A DNA stretch of 64,000 bases from Aporrectodea caliginosa (GCA_020284085.1 JACEVL010000110.1:772501-836500), one strand, 5' to 3'. Positions 32,801-42,084 are shown, counted from the first letter of the stretch. Notes: generated from the sequence alone by a model not told the origin. Translations and numbers: made by a program.

Positions 32801-34044
32801 TGTCTCGTTTAGAAATGGAGGAGAAGTTGGGAAAGTCAAATCACGGAGTCGTGTACGCAGTTTACGACTACACAGCCCAGAATGACGACGAACTGAGTTT
32901 CAGTTCTGCGGACAAACTGACCGTACTGCGAAGAGGCGATGACGTTGAGAGCCTTTGGTGGTATTCGCGACTTCAGAAGAAAGAAGGATATGTGCCAAGA
33001 AACTACTTAGGGGTCAGTAGTGTTTTCTTTCTTGTGACTATTATTTTTAATGGATAGTTTGTAAATATGAATGATTTTTCAGTTTAAATAATAGATTTAT
33101 AATACAGAAAATATGGTTTCGATCACACTGTCGAAATATCTAATTATGAGACATATCGGAAATTTTTAGCATAGTTTTGTTTATGTGTTGTTTTTTGTCA
33201 CTATATTTTAAGCCTTTGTCTTATAAATGCTTGATTAATTGTAAAACTGTGATACTAGAGTTTTTACACCCTTTTGAGTATTTCGAAAACTGGAGAATTT
33301 TGAAACGATTTGTAGGTTTCAAAACCATTATGAATTTTTAAACAGTTGTCTAATGCACAATGCATCAAAATATGATGCTTATAAACCAAGTTGTAATCAG
33401 GTTAATATCCATAAGGTAAGGTGAATTGTGGCTATTCCATTAATTATGTCAACAAATTTTAGGCAGTTTTGACCCCCTCCCCCCTTGTCAACAACTGTCA
33501 AACATGGTTCCGCTAAAAATTATGTCAACAATCCCAGAACACCCCCCTACAAAAAGAAACAAAATGGCTCAATACATGTAGAATCATGTTTTCAAATTTT
33601 TTACACTAAAACATGCAATCTCGAATTTCAAAATATATGAGTTTAGTTTATTACCAGCATTTAAGTAGTATTAAGCATTAGGCACTTTATACATTTTTAG
33701 CATTACTTAATGTTTTCGCTACCATTTTGAAGGGTCTGTGTTGATTCATTTAAAAAAAATTATGTTGACGTCAAATTGTACCGAACCCCCTCCCCCTTGT
33801 CAACAACTGTCAAACTTTTCCAAACCCCCTCCCCTATTTTGTTGACATAATTAATGGACGACCCCTAAGCATTTAAAAAGGTAAGTATTAAGTTGAGAGC
33901 GAAATGCCATAAGTAGCTGAGTGGAACACAGAATCTCAGTTTCCACTTCGAAACTGATGTACATCAACTTCTGTTACATTCTTTGTCTGCTGTTTGTCTT
34001 AGGCTTATCCTCGTGTGATTTCTCCGTGGCTTTCCTCGAAATAA
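20358..34044 (+). CDS. TP53BP2: ASPP family protein (apoptosis-stimulating of p53 / PP1 regulatory subunit 13)
   Basis: Eleven coding exons: 20358-20505, 21037-21129, 22100-22155, 24748-25030, 25650-25816, 26364-26790, 27558-30454, 31276-31409, 32216-32382, 32813-33012, 34003-34044. All junction phases agree; the join is 4614 nt, 1537 residues plus stop. Order of parts: ubiquitin-like fold (1-85; [19 protein letters not shown]), coiled coil (about 105-285), long disordered Ser/Pro-rich middle with a hexapeptide array (about 1060-1187) and the family block [11 protein letters not shown] (about 920). Next come PP1-binding-type motif RITF (about 1330), ankyrin repeats ([37 protein letters not shown]) and SH3 ([27 protein letters not shown]). 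In vertebrates the ankyrin-SH3 end binds p53 family proteins and RelA, and the whole protein recruits PP1 and works at cell junctions. It is longer than human ASPP2 because of exon 7. The single gene combines features of ASPP1 and ASPP2, so the symbol is approximate. The first ATG directly follows a TAG, so a 5' exon may precede it. Confidence 0.9.
20590..20760 (+). mobile_element. Degenerate LINE tail in ASPP intron 1
   Basis: A short readable piece, FKHWLKTHF, resembles the FKxxLKTxL end of L2/CR1 ORF2 proteins. Only weakly supported. Confidence 0.3.
20771..20928. mobile_element. hAT-like MITE (158 bp) in ASPP intron 1
   Basis: Ends CAGTGGCAGCGCCAGG and CCTGGTGCCGCCACTG are imperfect inverted repeats of the hAT type. 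Flanking 8-mers GACAGAGG and GACAGGAG are similar but not identical, fitting an aged target duplication. Internal G-rich and C-rich runs; no ORF. Confidence 0.65.
21037..21129 (+). CDS. ASPP exon 2: ubiquitin-like fold, second half
   Basis: Acceptor GATTTATTTAG; AG completes GAG with exon 1. Encodes [18 protein letters not shown] and [12 protein letters not shown], matching the family pattern ER.....ER.F..L...G...NEVRF.L. Donor AAAAC|GTACGT, phase 1. Confidence 0.85.
22100..22155 (+). CDS. ASPP exon 3 (small, inferred)
   Basis: Acceptor GTTTCAAAAG, donor GCGGTG|GTATGT. It converts phase 1 (exon 2) to phase 0 (exon 4), which no direct exon 2-exon 4 splice can do. Encodes [18 protein letters not shown], a plausible polar linker; little conservation is expected here. 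The upstream acceptor at about 22061 would also keep frame but adds a hydrophobic run, so I prefer this one. Confidence 0.55.
22436..22640 (+). mobile_element. tRNA-derived SINE in ASPP intron 3
   Basis: A-box-like TAGTCTAATGGTTAATG and B-box-like GGGATTCAAATCC, then GGCAGAAATTTG and CTTCATATGCCAAGA, shared in order with 30856-31070. Confidence 0.65.
22790..23115 (+). mobile_element. L2/CR1-like LINE 3' fragment in ASPP intron 3
   Basis: Begins GGCTGCCTTTCAGGCTAGCT, contains the readable tail [15 protein letters not shown] followed by a stop, and ends GCATTAGGCACTGGCG and TAATAGAAGTTACTAATTA. The same end is found inverted at 37605-37670 and again at 63125-63155. Confidence 0.55.
23735..23842. 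repeat. (TA)n/(TATG)n tract in ASPP intron 3
   Basis: Alternating TATATA with ATGT/ACAT interruptions. The rest of 23116-24200 shows nothing I can identify. Confidence 0.85.
24230..24735. repeat. Degenerate GTGGTCTAAATTAACAA array upstream of ASPP exon 4
   Basis: Many variants of the word GTGGT(C/A)TAAATTA(A/G)CA spaced 17-40 bases apart, running almost to the acceptor of exon 4. An old, degraded minisatellite. Confidence 0.65.
24748..25030 (+). CDS. ASPP exon 4: coiled coil
   Basis: Acceptor TTTTCTTTTAG. Encodes [36 protein letters not shown] and so on, matching the LTLxELQxxAxRQQQQI...KEQRLKFLKQQ block of ASPP proteins. Donor ATCT|GTTAGT, phase 1. Confidence 0.9.
25250..25530. repeat. 30-bp minisatellite in ASPP intron 4
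   Basis: About nine units around ATGATCCAAATTTTCCATCT with GAAGGATAC. The - strand stays open through it as a decapeptide repeat ([10 protein letters not shown] type); since the unit is a multiple of three this needs no selection. Confidence 0.85.
25650..25816 (+). CDS. ASPP exon 5: coiled coil
   Basis: Acceptor TCTTTGCAG; CA joins the T left by exon 4 to make a Ser codon. Encodes [20 protein letters not shown] and [10 protein letters not shown]. Donor CTGATT|GTGAGT, phase 0. Confidence 0.85.
25960..26035. repeat. Short TTTCAACATATCCAAAT repeat in ASPP intron 5
   Basis: Three to four copies of an 18-base word of the form TTTCAACATATCCAAAT(A/T). The same word is the unit of the coding array at 29565-29945. 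Confidence 0.75.
26364..26790 (+). CDS. ASPP exon 6: end of coiled coil and linker
   Basis: Acceptor TTGTCTATCTTAG, reading [20 protein letters not shown] then [20 protein letters not shown], the family block with LNQEQ...KRxxEVAxxDxRVxELRDRL. The exon has no internal Met early on and is easily missed. Donor GCTG|GTAATG, phase 1. Confidence 0.85.
27558..30454 (+). CDS. ASPP exon 7: giant disordered exon
   Basis: 2.9 kb encoding about 966 residues. Acceptor TTTATTTTAG, donor GGAAG|GTAGGT (phase 0). Low-complexity Ser/Pro/Asn with a few conserved islands: [10 protein letters not shown] (about 877, RVxF-like), [11 protein letters not shown] (about 922), [11 protein letters not shown] (about 1308) and [19 protein letters not shown] (about 1330-1349), which leads into the ankyrin repeats. 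The open frame continues past the donor to 30634 but the family match stops at the donor. Confidence 0.9.
29565..29945 (+). repeat. Coding minisatellite: about 21 hexapeptide units in ASPP exon 7
   Basis: 18-bp units around ACATATCCAAATGTTTCA encode (T/I/M)-(Y/S/A)-P-N-V-(S/P). All units keep the frame and no stop appears. Confidence 0.9.
30856..31180 (+). mobile_element. tRNA-derived SINE in ASPP intron 7
   Basis: A-box-like GTGTAGTGGTTAGCATGG and B-box-like GGGGTTCAAATACCC, then GGGCAGAAGTTTG and CTCATATGCCAAGA as in 22436-22640. The following GGCTGTCTCAGGGCTAGCTT matches the start of the 22790 LINE piece. Confidence 0.65.
31276..31409 (+). CDS. ASPP exon 8: ankyrin repeats
   Basis: Acceptor GCAAACTTTAG. 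Encodes [20 protein letters not shown] and [20 protein letters not shown], ending TG|GTAATC in the Trp codon before the next ankyrin (phase 2). Very close to vertebrate ASPP. Confidence 0.95.
31505..31890 (+). mobile_element. L2-like LINE 3' fragment in ASPP intron 8
   Basis: Starts CATTCCCAGGTTTGGCCAAG, carries recognisable pieces of an L2 RT tail ([13 protein letters not shown]) and ends CCTGAGTAGGCAACCTTGAA...ATTATATAAAATTGG. The same CAxxCCCAG(G/A)TT(T/C)GG start is seen at 44532. Confidence 0.7.
32216..32382 (+). CDS. ASPP exon 9: ankyrin repeats
   Basis: Acceptor TCTCGTGTAG; G completes the Trp codon. Encodes [20 protein letters not shown] then [19 protein letters not shown]. Donor CTCG|GTATTT, phase 1. 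Confidence 0.95.
32490..32690 (-). mobile_element. L2-like LINE 3' end, inverted, in ASPP intron 9
   Basis: Reading the - strand gives CTTGAAGACTTTCTTATCCC, then AAGAGGCGCATTACAAATTT, the degraded 3' end of the same LINE group. Confidence 0.4.
32813..33012 (+). CDS. ASPP exon 10: SH3 domain
   Basis: Acceptor TCTCGTTTAG. Encodes [20 protein letters not shown], then [20 protein letters not shown], the ALYDY, WW and PxNY marks of SH3 folds. Donor TTAGGG|GTCAGT, phase 0. Confidence 0.95.
33435..33870. mobile_element. Possible MITE in ASPP intron 10
   Basis: Left CCATTAATTATGTCAACAAA and right TTGTTGACATAATTAATGG are inverted, and both sides continue with inverted/direct C-rich runs and TTGTCAACAACTGTCAAAC. 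Borders and target duplication are unclear. Confidence 0.4.
34003..34044 (+). CDS. ASPP exon 11: C-terminus
   Basis: Acceptor TTTGTCTTAG, then [13 protein letters not shown] and TAA at 34042-34044. The (L/A)YPR(I/V) start matches the last residues of ASPP1/2. Confidence 0.9.
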   Translation, partial: AYPRVISPWLSSK

Positions 34045-35148
34045 TCCTCGTGCCAAATGAAGAGTTCAAAGAAGACAGTAGATAGATTCTTGTTGTCAAG
34101 ATGTTGCGAGATTACGTCGCTTCTCGTCTCCCATCAACGTCTCGTGATTTTAACCAATCAAAACAGAGATATTTCTTCTATAGTCAGTGCCTCAGCTCAT
34201 TTTCCTATTCAGGTACTTGAAGCTACTGAGTGTACTGTTTACTTGTGCAGTACTTGTAAGAGGTGGCAGTATCCTAAGAGGAGGAAGAAGGAAGTTTTTG
34301 TCACATTACCGGTATCTTTTAACATCTCTTGGCCGTGTTTCAACACATCTGAGGTTTTGAGAGGTTCCAGATAATTGTGCAGGAAGAATACATACAGATC
34401 GGAGTGCTGCTGATCAATTTCTGCCAACTGACTATATCAATGTCTGATTATGCTATGTTACGTTACAAGTTTTTACCGATGTCCGAATATTTATCTATTA
34501 ACTTTATTTGCATAATTGTCGTATTTTAGCTGACTTTTAAAGATGGATGAACTGTATTTGCAGTAGTTGAAATAGCTGAAGCATTGATGAATTTCCTTCT
34601 TAATCATGCATCAATGTGCACATGAAAACCCGGCCTAAGTCGGATAAAAAATATACAAAATGTTTGCAGAGGTGCATAATATAATCGGAGTTTACAGGTA
34701 TTGAATAATAATCAACAAATAAGCACACAATTATGATGACGATTTTGATTTGCTTGGAACTGTTAGCCTCATTAAATCACAGAATATTTTGTAACTGTAG
34801 CTGTACGTCTCATAGTAAATCTTGTAGCCGTTAGTATTGCATTTATTTAAGACATGAAGCCAACTATACAAACATACGAATCAGTATGACTGAATGTATG
34901 TGTGCTTTCGTTACTGACCATCTGGCCTTGGTAATTTGTGTATGGCTATGCTGGTGAGATCCTTATCAAATGTAGTGGTTGTATGCCATGCCACTGTGGG
35001 TTCCTATGTATCAACCAAGCTAGACATTGATGCAAATCTATGAAGTACCATAAAGATGGTTGAGTAAACGTTTTTGAAACCAGTCATTACAGAAGCCAGT
35101 TATTTAAGTCTTGCCACCTAAGTAAATAGCTCAACACTTAGCGAAGAG

Positions 35149-35301
35149 CAGTGTTTCCGTTAACGCCCAAATGGCCGGTTTTACGTCCGTAAAAAGCGTC
35201 CAAAAACGTCCAAAGTTTTTGGTTATGATAGCCGAAAGCAATGAGCCACGTAAAAAATTCCCGTATATACGTCCTCTTTTTGGACTCTAACGGAAACACT
35301 A
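35149..35301. mobile_element. hAT-like MITE (153 bp)
   Basis: Ends CAGTGTTTCCGTTA and TAACGGAAACACTA are inverted repeats except for the last base. They are flanked by a perfect 8-bp duplication GCGAAGAG (35141-35148 and 35302-35309). No ORF. Confidence 0.8.
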
Positions 35302-35454
35302 GCGAAGAGCTGTATTGATTTCCCAGTTGCTTTTGATACTCGTCATTAAAATGTTAAGGAAGAACTGTTCATATCATTTTCTATAGCTGAATTAAGTTTG
35401 GGACCACAGTATATTTGAAAGAGTTCATTGTACAGTTAGGCAGTTAGGAGGTTT

Positions 35455-35515
35455 TAGTATAGCATATGTGCCTCTGAGTAGGTCTCTCGAAGACGTGCTA
35501 TATAAATGAATAGCG
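35455..35515 (+). mobile_element. L2-like LINE extreme 3' end
   Basis: GTGCCTCTGAGTAGGTCTCT then GTGCTATATAAATGAATAGC, the conserved final 60 bases of the L2-like family. Confidence 0.55.
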
Positions 35516-37714
35516 ATTATGTTCTACTTCTTATCCTCCTCCTCCTCTTTCTGCTTTTCCTTGCCCTCCATATCATCATCTGTCTCGAGGTTCACAATGC
35601 TCTCTTATCATTAATATATATATATTTATGAATTTATTTGTTTTTGATATATGATAATTTAACAGATTATTTCCGTATGCTAACTAATAAGGACTGCATT
35701 CAAAATAAGAACTGCTTTCTGACAGTTCTCAATGTTGTTTGAAGTAGCCAGAAAAGCAGGGCATATTCCTCTGTGCTATGAAATTGTTACCCAGTGCTGT
35801 GTAACTGGTAATGATTTCTTTAGTATGCCTTAGAACTTTGAGTGCACGAGTTGACGTCCTTGTATAAATTGATTTGTAAAGCTCGAGATAATGCACCGGA
35901 TATGTGCCAAGGCATCTGCTAATAAGATAATATAAACAGACAAGTTTGAACAAGTTTTGCTAAGTGCCTTTAGGTATTAAAGTTATATATATTTGTAATA
36001 ATCAAACAGAATAAAGTTGTATGCAACAATCAACGTGCTTTAGTTAATGTCCAATGTTTATTTTCATTGTGTAGGTAATTTAGAGCATGCTTGATCTACA
36101 TCAAGAAATATTTATAGGCATGTGCCTACAGTGTTTGGAACTTATATCATTTCATTGACTGTGTTTAAGTGCTTTTATCCCATTCTATTTAATAGTTTTG
36201 AGGATTTCAAGAAGGGAGATATTAATTCTGCCATACTTATTGGATCTCAGTTAATTAACATAGTATTGATACATCAGATTTTGCAGCAGATTGTAAAAAT
36301 TTTTGTATATAAATTTTGACAGTGAAATTTAAATCAGGCTACGGAACTAATTGGCTACATTTTGGTTACGTTACATATTTGTTACATTATATATTGGTTA
36401 CTGGTACATTAAATGTTTTTTAACAACACTCCAAGTGGGTTGCATTGCACTTTTTAGTTGCATTATATTTTGTCTGCATTATGCTTTGAATATGTTGTGT
36501 TCTCGGTACTTTACATTGTGGGAACATTGAATTTCAGTTACATTAGATTTTGGTTATGTTCAATTTGTCCTGGACAGATGTATTTGCGGATGTAGAGGAT
36601 CAAAAGCTCGAAGATTGGTCGGTTTCTGCTATTTGCAAAATAAGTTCATGATTTGTATTCCGTTGTTCGAGACCATAGGCCCTAACTGTTGTTTTGTGTA
36701 CAGCTTTTGTACTGAATTTTGTTTCCTTTCTTGTGTTTCGGCGATGTTCTTACAACTGTAGTGTTCAAATCTACTTCTGTTTGCATTCAGTGGAGAAAGA
36801 AAGTTGATAGTGTTATTTGGGATTTTGAACTCCGCAGTTGCCCATGAAATCCCGAAGTAATTGTTTTAGGGATTTGAAATGATTAGAAGTACAGTATTGA
36901 CGTAATTGTCTTGGATGGATTTTATTTGAAGAGGTGCGATATGTGTGTTTTATGTAAGATTTATAGCAGGATGCAATTTGTTTTAAGCTACAGTGAAGAG
37001 ATAGCTCAAAGGCCGGGAACGAAATGTAAGGGGATATGTATCTTCAGTGGAGAAAAGTTGGAGGGAAGACATGGTCGGAATCAAATGTATGGAGAAAATG
37101 TATTATAGCAGTTGGAGATTGTCTGGAGCTGTGGAGGGACGACCTATGGGTAGTAGTGAAATGTTTGAGGAAAATGTAGTTACAGTGGGAGCTGCCAGTG
37201 GTGGGACGACCCCTTGGGTAGAAATACAATGTTTGGGGAAATGTATTTTGAATGGAGGGGGGAGTTCTCCTGTTCCCTCCTAATAAATCGCATCCTGATT
37301 AAGAGTACTGTTTTTATAAACACCATAATTAAGAGCATTAATAATTATGTTGATTTTGAGATCAGTAGGTTTTTGTTAGAGACAATGAATATCGTCCACG
37401 AGATTCTGTGCCTGTGGTGAGATACAGGATGTTAACCGCACGTCCTATTGTTTACAGTGTATGATTTTTAAATATTGAACTTTGTGTAATATATGCATTT
37501 GATTTTACATGCAGAGTTCAGGGTTTGTTTCTAACTAAATGATTCTACAGTGTAAATCCTGTAACAGAGACCCCTCTGTACACTGGAATGGTATAACTAG
37601 AATAATTAGTAACTTCTATTGTGCTGGTGTCTATTGTCTAATGCACAAGGCATCAACCGAGGGCACAATTCCAGATATGGGTCGTCTTTGAGTAATTATG
37701 TCCACAAATAGGTA

Positions 37715-37850
37715 CGGGGCGGTCATATAAGGGAAGGGGTTATGCCCAGTGCGGTCATATAAGGGAAGGGGTTATGCCCAGTGCGGTCATATAAGGGAAG
37801 GGGTTATGCCCAGTGCGGTCATATAAGGGAAGGGGTTATTATGCCCAGTG
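37715..37850 (+). repeat. 32-bp tandem array, four units
   Basis: Unit built on GCGGTCATATAAGGGAAGG then GGTTATGCCCAGT; four nearly identical copies, so a young array. Confidence 0.9.
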
Positions 37851-38957
37851 CGGGTTTGGGTGATTGCGGTGGACCTCTGTACTTGCAGCCATAGCAAAAC
37901 GTGTAACAACGACAAACAAAATGTAACATTTAATATCACAAAAATGGTGTGAATACAATAGGCACGTTGAATTACAGTTGAGAAAACAATATTTTGCTTA
38001 AATATTAAAATATCAAAATAATACTTAAAGCTGTGTTCAAAGTAACCTGAGTGTTTTCTTTATAAAAATTAAGTAAAACAAAAACCTTTAAAACGTAACA
38101 TTAGATGTATAACAGTCAAAACAAAAATCAATTGAAAACATCTCTGGAGGAACACAGCAAAAACTTCAACAGCGAACATTGCTACCACTCTTCATTGTAA
38201 GAAATCCCAAGATCTTGCCAGAAAATCCCAAGATTGGCCAAGAGTACTAAGAAAATCCCAAGTAACTGAAAAGTAAAAAGTTGTGATAAAATATGAAATG
38301 TGTTTTACAATCGCGATTGTTCACAAAAATTCCGAGCTGAGAACGTGCAAAGAATACAAGTTACAATAATAATAAACGTTTTTCAGACAGAGCCACTGAG
38401 CATTGAGCAAGTCTTTTCTACCCTGATTTCCTGTCACTGTTGGAATGTCCTGTAAAAACAAGTCTGTAGACCTTGGTAATAAAAATCCCCAGATTGCTAT
38501 GCAAAATCCCCAAAACCGAAGTCGATCCCAAATACTAAGATCTTGGGAAATAAATATCCCAAGAAGTGGACACACTGACAACGAAGACTCATTGGCGCGA
38601 AGAAGAGCGTCTAAATTTCCATAGACGTTACATAAAAGTGAATACCTGCCGGTAAAAATAATACTAAATGCAAGGCACCGGTGGTGCAATAAGTACACAT
38701 TTTGCAACATGTACACTTGATAAAGTCAACCTGATTTAACTAACAATACAGATTAATGCTGTAGCGACCGTCATTTTTCTTTTTCTGCAGAGACGTTTGT
38801 ATTTCGACGTATCGTAATCGTAAACTCCACATTTGTAAAGCACTAATGTTTAGCGAAGCGCAGGGCACCAACTTATTCACGAGCGCTGTGTTCAGAGATC
38901 GCTGTCCAGTGGAGATCCGAGTCCAATTGCCAGAGATACACGCGTCTTGGGTTCACT

Positions 38958-39226
38958 TCACCGAAGCAGCACGACAATGGCGACAGTTGCCGCTAGAGCC
39001 GTCATGGGGCGCCACCATTGAGACGACTTCTTGTAACTTTGATCGAATTCGTCGGCTGCCTTGCGCACAAGGGCAATGGAACGTAGCAGCTCCGGACTTA
39101 GCGTTTCCTGGGAAACACGCGTAGCAACGTTGAGCACCGCTGGTTCCGTAGTCGCTGAGGCACAGCGCCTTTCTCTGTCGCTAACGGTTGGCGATTGGGT
39201 GAACGACGCGTTTGGCTTTCCACTGA
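38958..39226 (-). CDS. C-terminal exon of the Cys-rich/TM gene
   Basis: 88 codons plus stop with no ATG near its start. Encodes LSPELLRSIALVRKAADEFD then the tryptophan pair and a 14-residue hydrophobic end. Pyrimidine-rich acceptor. The overlapping + strand frames at 38846-39270 are probably shadows of it. Confidence 0.5.
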
Positions 39227-41165
39227 CTGAAAGACAACATAATATTATTCACTCTTTGATATTTACTTAATAGTGTCATCTGATTAGTAATAAAATGTCA
39301 AGGTGGCCGATTGGTTAGAGGGCTTGGCCTGTAACGCGGAGAGTTCGGGTTCGAGCCTCCACTCAGGCGATTTATTGTAGGCTAGGCTACTTCGTGGGAA
39401 ATTGAGCATAAGTTGAGCAAGTCCTTCACTCACAATTATTGCTCAGCGTTATTGATGTTCTGTGTGTTGTCGTGTGCACTTCTGAACTTTGGAAGGAGGG
39501 CAACAGGGACATCATTTGGGGATGGGTCCGGGGATGTGCATTTGCCCCTCTGAATTTGATGAGAAAATCAACTAGCCTATTTATAGCCTAGGCCTAAATG
39601 TGTAAGGCAGTGCATTTCATTTGTCACTAGGACAGCGGAAAATCAAACACAGTAAGAAATGACTCAAACTAGTTATGATTCAATGGGTAGGCCTAGGCCT
39701 ACCGGAATCCTTTTTCGTGTGTAGGCAAGTTTATTTCTGAACTCGATGCTCAATTTACAGTTAACAGTAGGCCTAGCGTTCTATAGCGTGTTTCGGCGTT
39801 AAACCCAAGTTCACCAAACTCGCTATGCCCGTATACAGTTTTACCCCTCCCCTTGAAAAACTGAAATGCCCCCCCAGGGCAATATCAAAATACAGTTGTA
39901 TTGTATTACAACAACATGTCATTTTGATTCATAACCTGGTAATAAAGTGTGTGTTTATGTCTGTTTGCATTTAAACTGAAACCTTGGACTAACGGGACTA
40001 GATGCTTAATATCTATTATATCCTTGATTTGTAATCGACTAGGCTCCGTCTCTATTTGCATTATGACGCAACATTTGTGTGGCGCTAACTCCGCTAAGTC
40101 TTAATGATTTACATGCAGTAGGCCTGTACTGTATCCTGTTTCATTACATTACATTTTACTCTAGGCCTACTAGGCCTATATTGCGTTATTGAGAGTCAAA
40201 AAGTAAAGTCTGGATAAAACAAGCGGCCAGAACTCGGCCAAGTAGACACAAAGGTTGCTAGCTCACGCCATTACATTGCCGCATGACGCGCATTTTGACA
40301 GATGTCATAGATTACATTAGGCCTGTAGCTATACATAGAATCTAGTAATTAACAGTTCGTCACATTAACATTAGGCCCACACAAGTCACGTGTTACATAT
40401 ATAAATCTTACTGAAGTCAAAGTTACAGTGCTACTCGATTAATTCTGAAATATAGGCCTACAATAACGACATACCCTACTTGTGAAGCCCAATACCATAA
40501 ATTATATGACCAGCATGTAGGCTACTTTAGTCCTGTTACTGTTAGCCTTGGTCAACATAGTGTTGAGCATGTTCACATGTATACACAAAAATGAAGGACC
40601 TTTGGACTGTAATAACTTGGACCAATGAGCGTTGCTGTACAGGCGTCTGGTTTTACCTGTAGGCGGTCTAATCACCAAACAGCAGGTAGATCTTTGATCT
40701 TTGTTCACGTGTAAATGTAGGATCCTTGTTCAATTCGTTCACACAACAAAGACGGTGACCTCACCGATGCAGTTATCATTAATCATAATAATATAAGAGA
40801 TAGGAACTCCGCCACTGTTTGCTTTCTGACAGTGCCAGTCCCAAGCCTGGATAAAGGAGGAGGGCGACGCTAATGGTCTTTGTTACCACACAGCTAGTCG
40901 TTAAACAGAAAAACCACCATAAGAGATAGGGTAATGAGAGCATATATTTATAGTGAATTGCGAAGACACTTTTAAAGACAGTGTACTCACCGAAATCCGA
41001 ACACTTGCAGTGTAGCGAACAGTGCGTCCAAACAATGTCATGTATTTCACGTCCTTCTGAGTACATCCTGTTTCCTAGGCAGCAGCTGTAGCAACCGTGT
41101 GCGTCAAAGGACGTACGTTGCCAGCTGCAGCAACCGTTCAGAGCCATTCCAACGTCACTTATCAT
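38958..41165 (-). CDS. Unrecognised Cys-rich protein with hydrophobic C-terminus (two exons)
   Basis: Exons 41165-40991 and 39226-38958. The first ends TTTCG|GTGAGT (phase 1). The second begins after TTGTCTTTCAG and needs one base (TC..), so the join gives a Val codon. The joined product is about 147 residues from the first visible ATG. The N-terminal part is rich in Cys: GCYSCCLGNRMYSEGREIHD then WTHCSLHCKC, resembling a von Willebrand type C pattern (C..G..Y..G......C..C.C). The C-terminal exon is Ser/Glu-rich, then SQWWRPMTALAATVAIVVLL-R and stop, a membrane segment at the extreme C-terminus. No family recognised with confidence. A signal peptide is not visible, so a 5' exon is probably missing. 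The intron carries a SINE and another dispersed repeat. Confidence 0.45.
39299..39505 (+). mobile_element. tRNA-derived SINE, family 1
   Basis: A box GGTGGCCGATTGGTTAGAGG, B box GGGTTCGAGCCTCC, then CCACTCAGGCG, AAGTCCTTCACTCACAA and TGTGCACTTCTGAACTTTGG. Shared in order with the - strand copy at 48066-48262. Confidence 0.8.
39506..40800. other. Intron of the Cys-rich/TM gene, no exon seen
   Basis: AT-rich sequence with many TAGGCCTA words, a short palindrome that is scattered through the whole window. No coding signal. Confidence 0.5.
40800..40905 (-). repeat. Dispersed repeat D1, inverted copy
   Basis: Contains CCAGTCCCAAGCCTGGAT then GGAGGAGGGCGACGCTAATG, the reverse complement of the D1 units at 42085-42190, 42235-42320 and 45085-45185. 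Confidence 0.65.
40991..41165 (-). CDS. Cys-rich exon (VWC-like)
   Basis: 58 codons plus one base, 11 Cys. The donor GATTTCG|GTGAGTAC is a near-perfect consensus. The - frame is open about 12 codons upstream of the ATG to a TAA, so the 5' limit could be an acceptor instead. Confidence 0.45.
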
Positions 41166-41850
41166 CTCTGCGTGGCTGGCACTGGCTGCTCCGAGTTGTT
41201 AGTCCCACGAAAAAGGTAACAGCAGTTCGTGAAGCGACCGAAATTCTTGTCTTAATTAGTCAGCTCAGATTCCTTTACGTAGATTCTCGATCGGTAAAGA
41301 TTGTTCTTTAAAACCTAACATAAGCTGTTTCTTGGTTGCTGGGAAGCAATTATTGTAAGTCTACTACTGACCGCGTCGTGTCTTTAATCTGACTATAGGC
41401 TATAGGTTTGCCTGCTCCCGTATTATAGGCCTATGCAGTTTGATGACCCAACCATGTGGCTTGTTCAAAATTGAAAAACACGCTGAAGTCATTATTGCGA
41501 CTTCTTGTTGGACACTAGGCCTATAGTGTAACCATGGTTAGACCATAAGGTTGCTAGACTTCTGTTTAGGCTAAATCATTACTGACGTTCGGGAGTTTTT
41601 TCTCTGGAAATTACGCTGAAATCATAACTGATTTGACGTCTACATCACATGAGTCTTTTGGCTGAAAAATCGATTAATTACTATTGAGATAGGGTAGGTG
41701 TTTGGCTTTTGGATGGGTTCTTGGGTGGGTGGATATTTGGGTGTGCTAGTTTTGGGTGGGTGGATTTTCTGGTTGGTGGTTTTGGTTGGTGAGTTGGTTT
41801 CGGATTGTGGGAGTGAATGGTTGGGTCCCTACACAGTAACCATCTCAGAG

Positions 41851-41930
41851 GAGGAGGAGGAGGATCGAACCTGAACCTCCGCGTTGCAGGCCGAGCGCTC
41901 TAAACAATTGGATACCGTTTCCCAGAAAAT
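41851..41930 (-). mobile_element. tRNA-derived SINE head, partial
   Basis: On the - strand: GGTATCCAATTGTTTAGAGC and CAGGTTCGATCCTCC are A- and B-box-like. The B box runs into a (CTC)n; the body is missing. Confidence 0.55.
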
Positions 41931-42084
41931 GTGGAACGAAAGTGCAAAAATTAGATCTATACTGTAAGAAAAGTAGAAAGGTTATTTAAGTAAGCTAGGA
42001 AAAGAATACAGCACTTATTAATCTGGTTGTTCAAATGATTCGTCAGTGCACTTTAAAAATAGCCAAACTGCGTTTTACTTTGCT

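Larger units (their letters stand above)
34045..38957. other. Intergenic region after ASPP
   Basis: No exon recognised. It probably begins with the ASPP 3' UTR (AATAAA at 36010-36015 is one candidate signal). It contains a small hAT-like element, an L2 tail, an inverted LINE end (37605-37670) and a 32-bp array, listed separately. Otherwise AT-rich unique sequence; 37900-38957 would include the 3' UTR of the - strand gene that follows. Confidence 0.5.

Noticed and set aside
37715..37850. CRISPR-like array
   Set aside because: Units are contiguous with no unique spacers, and the DNA is animal; no CRISPR arrays are present.
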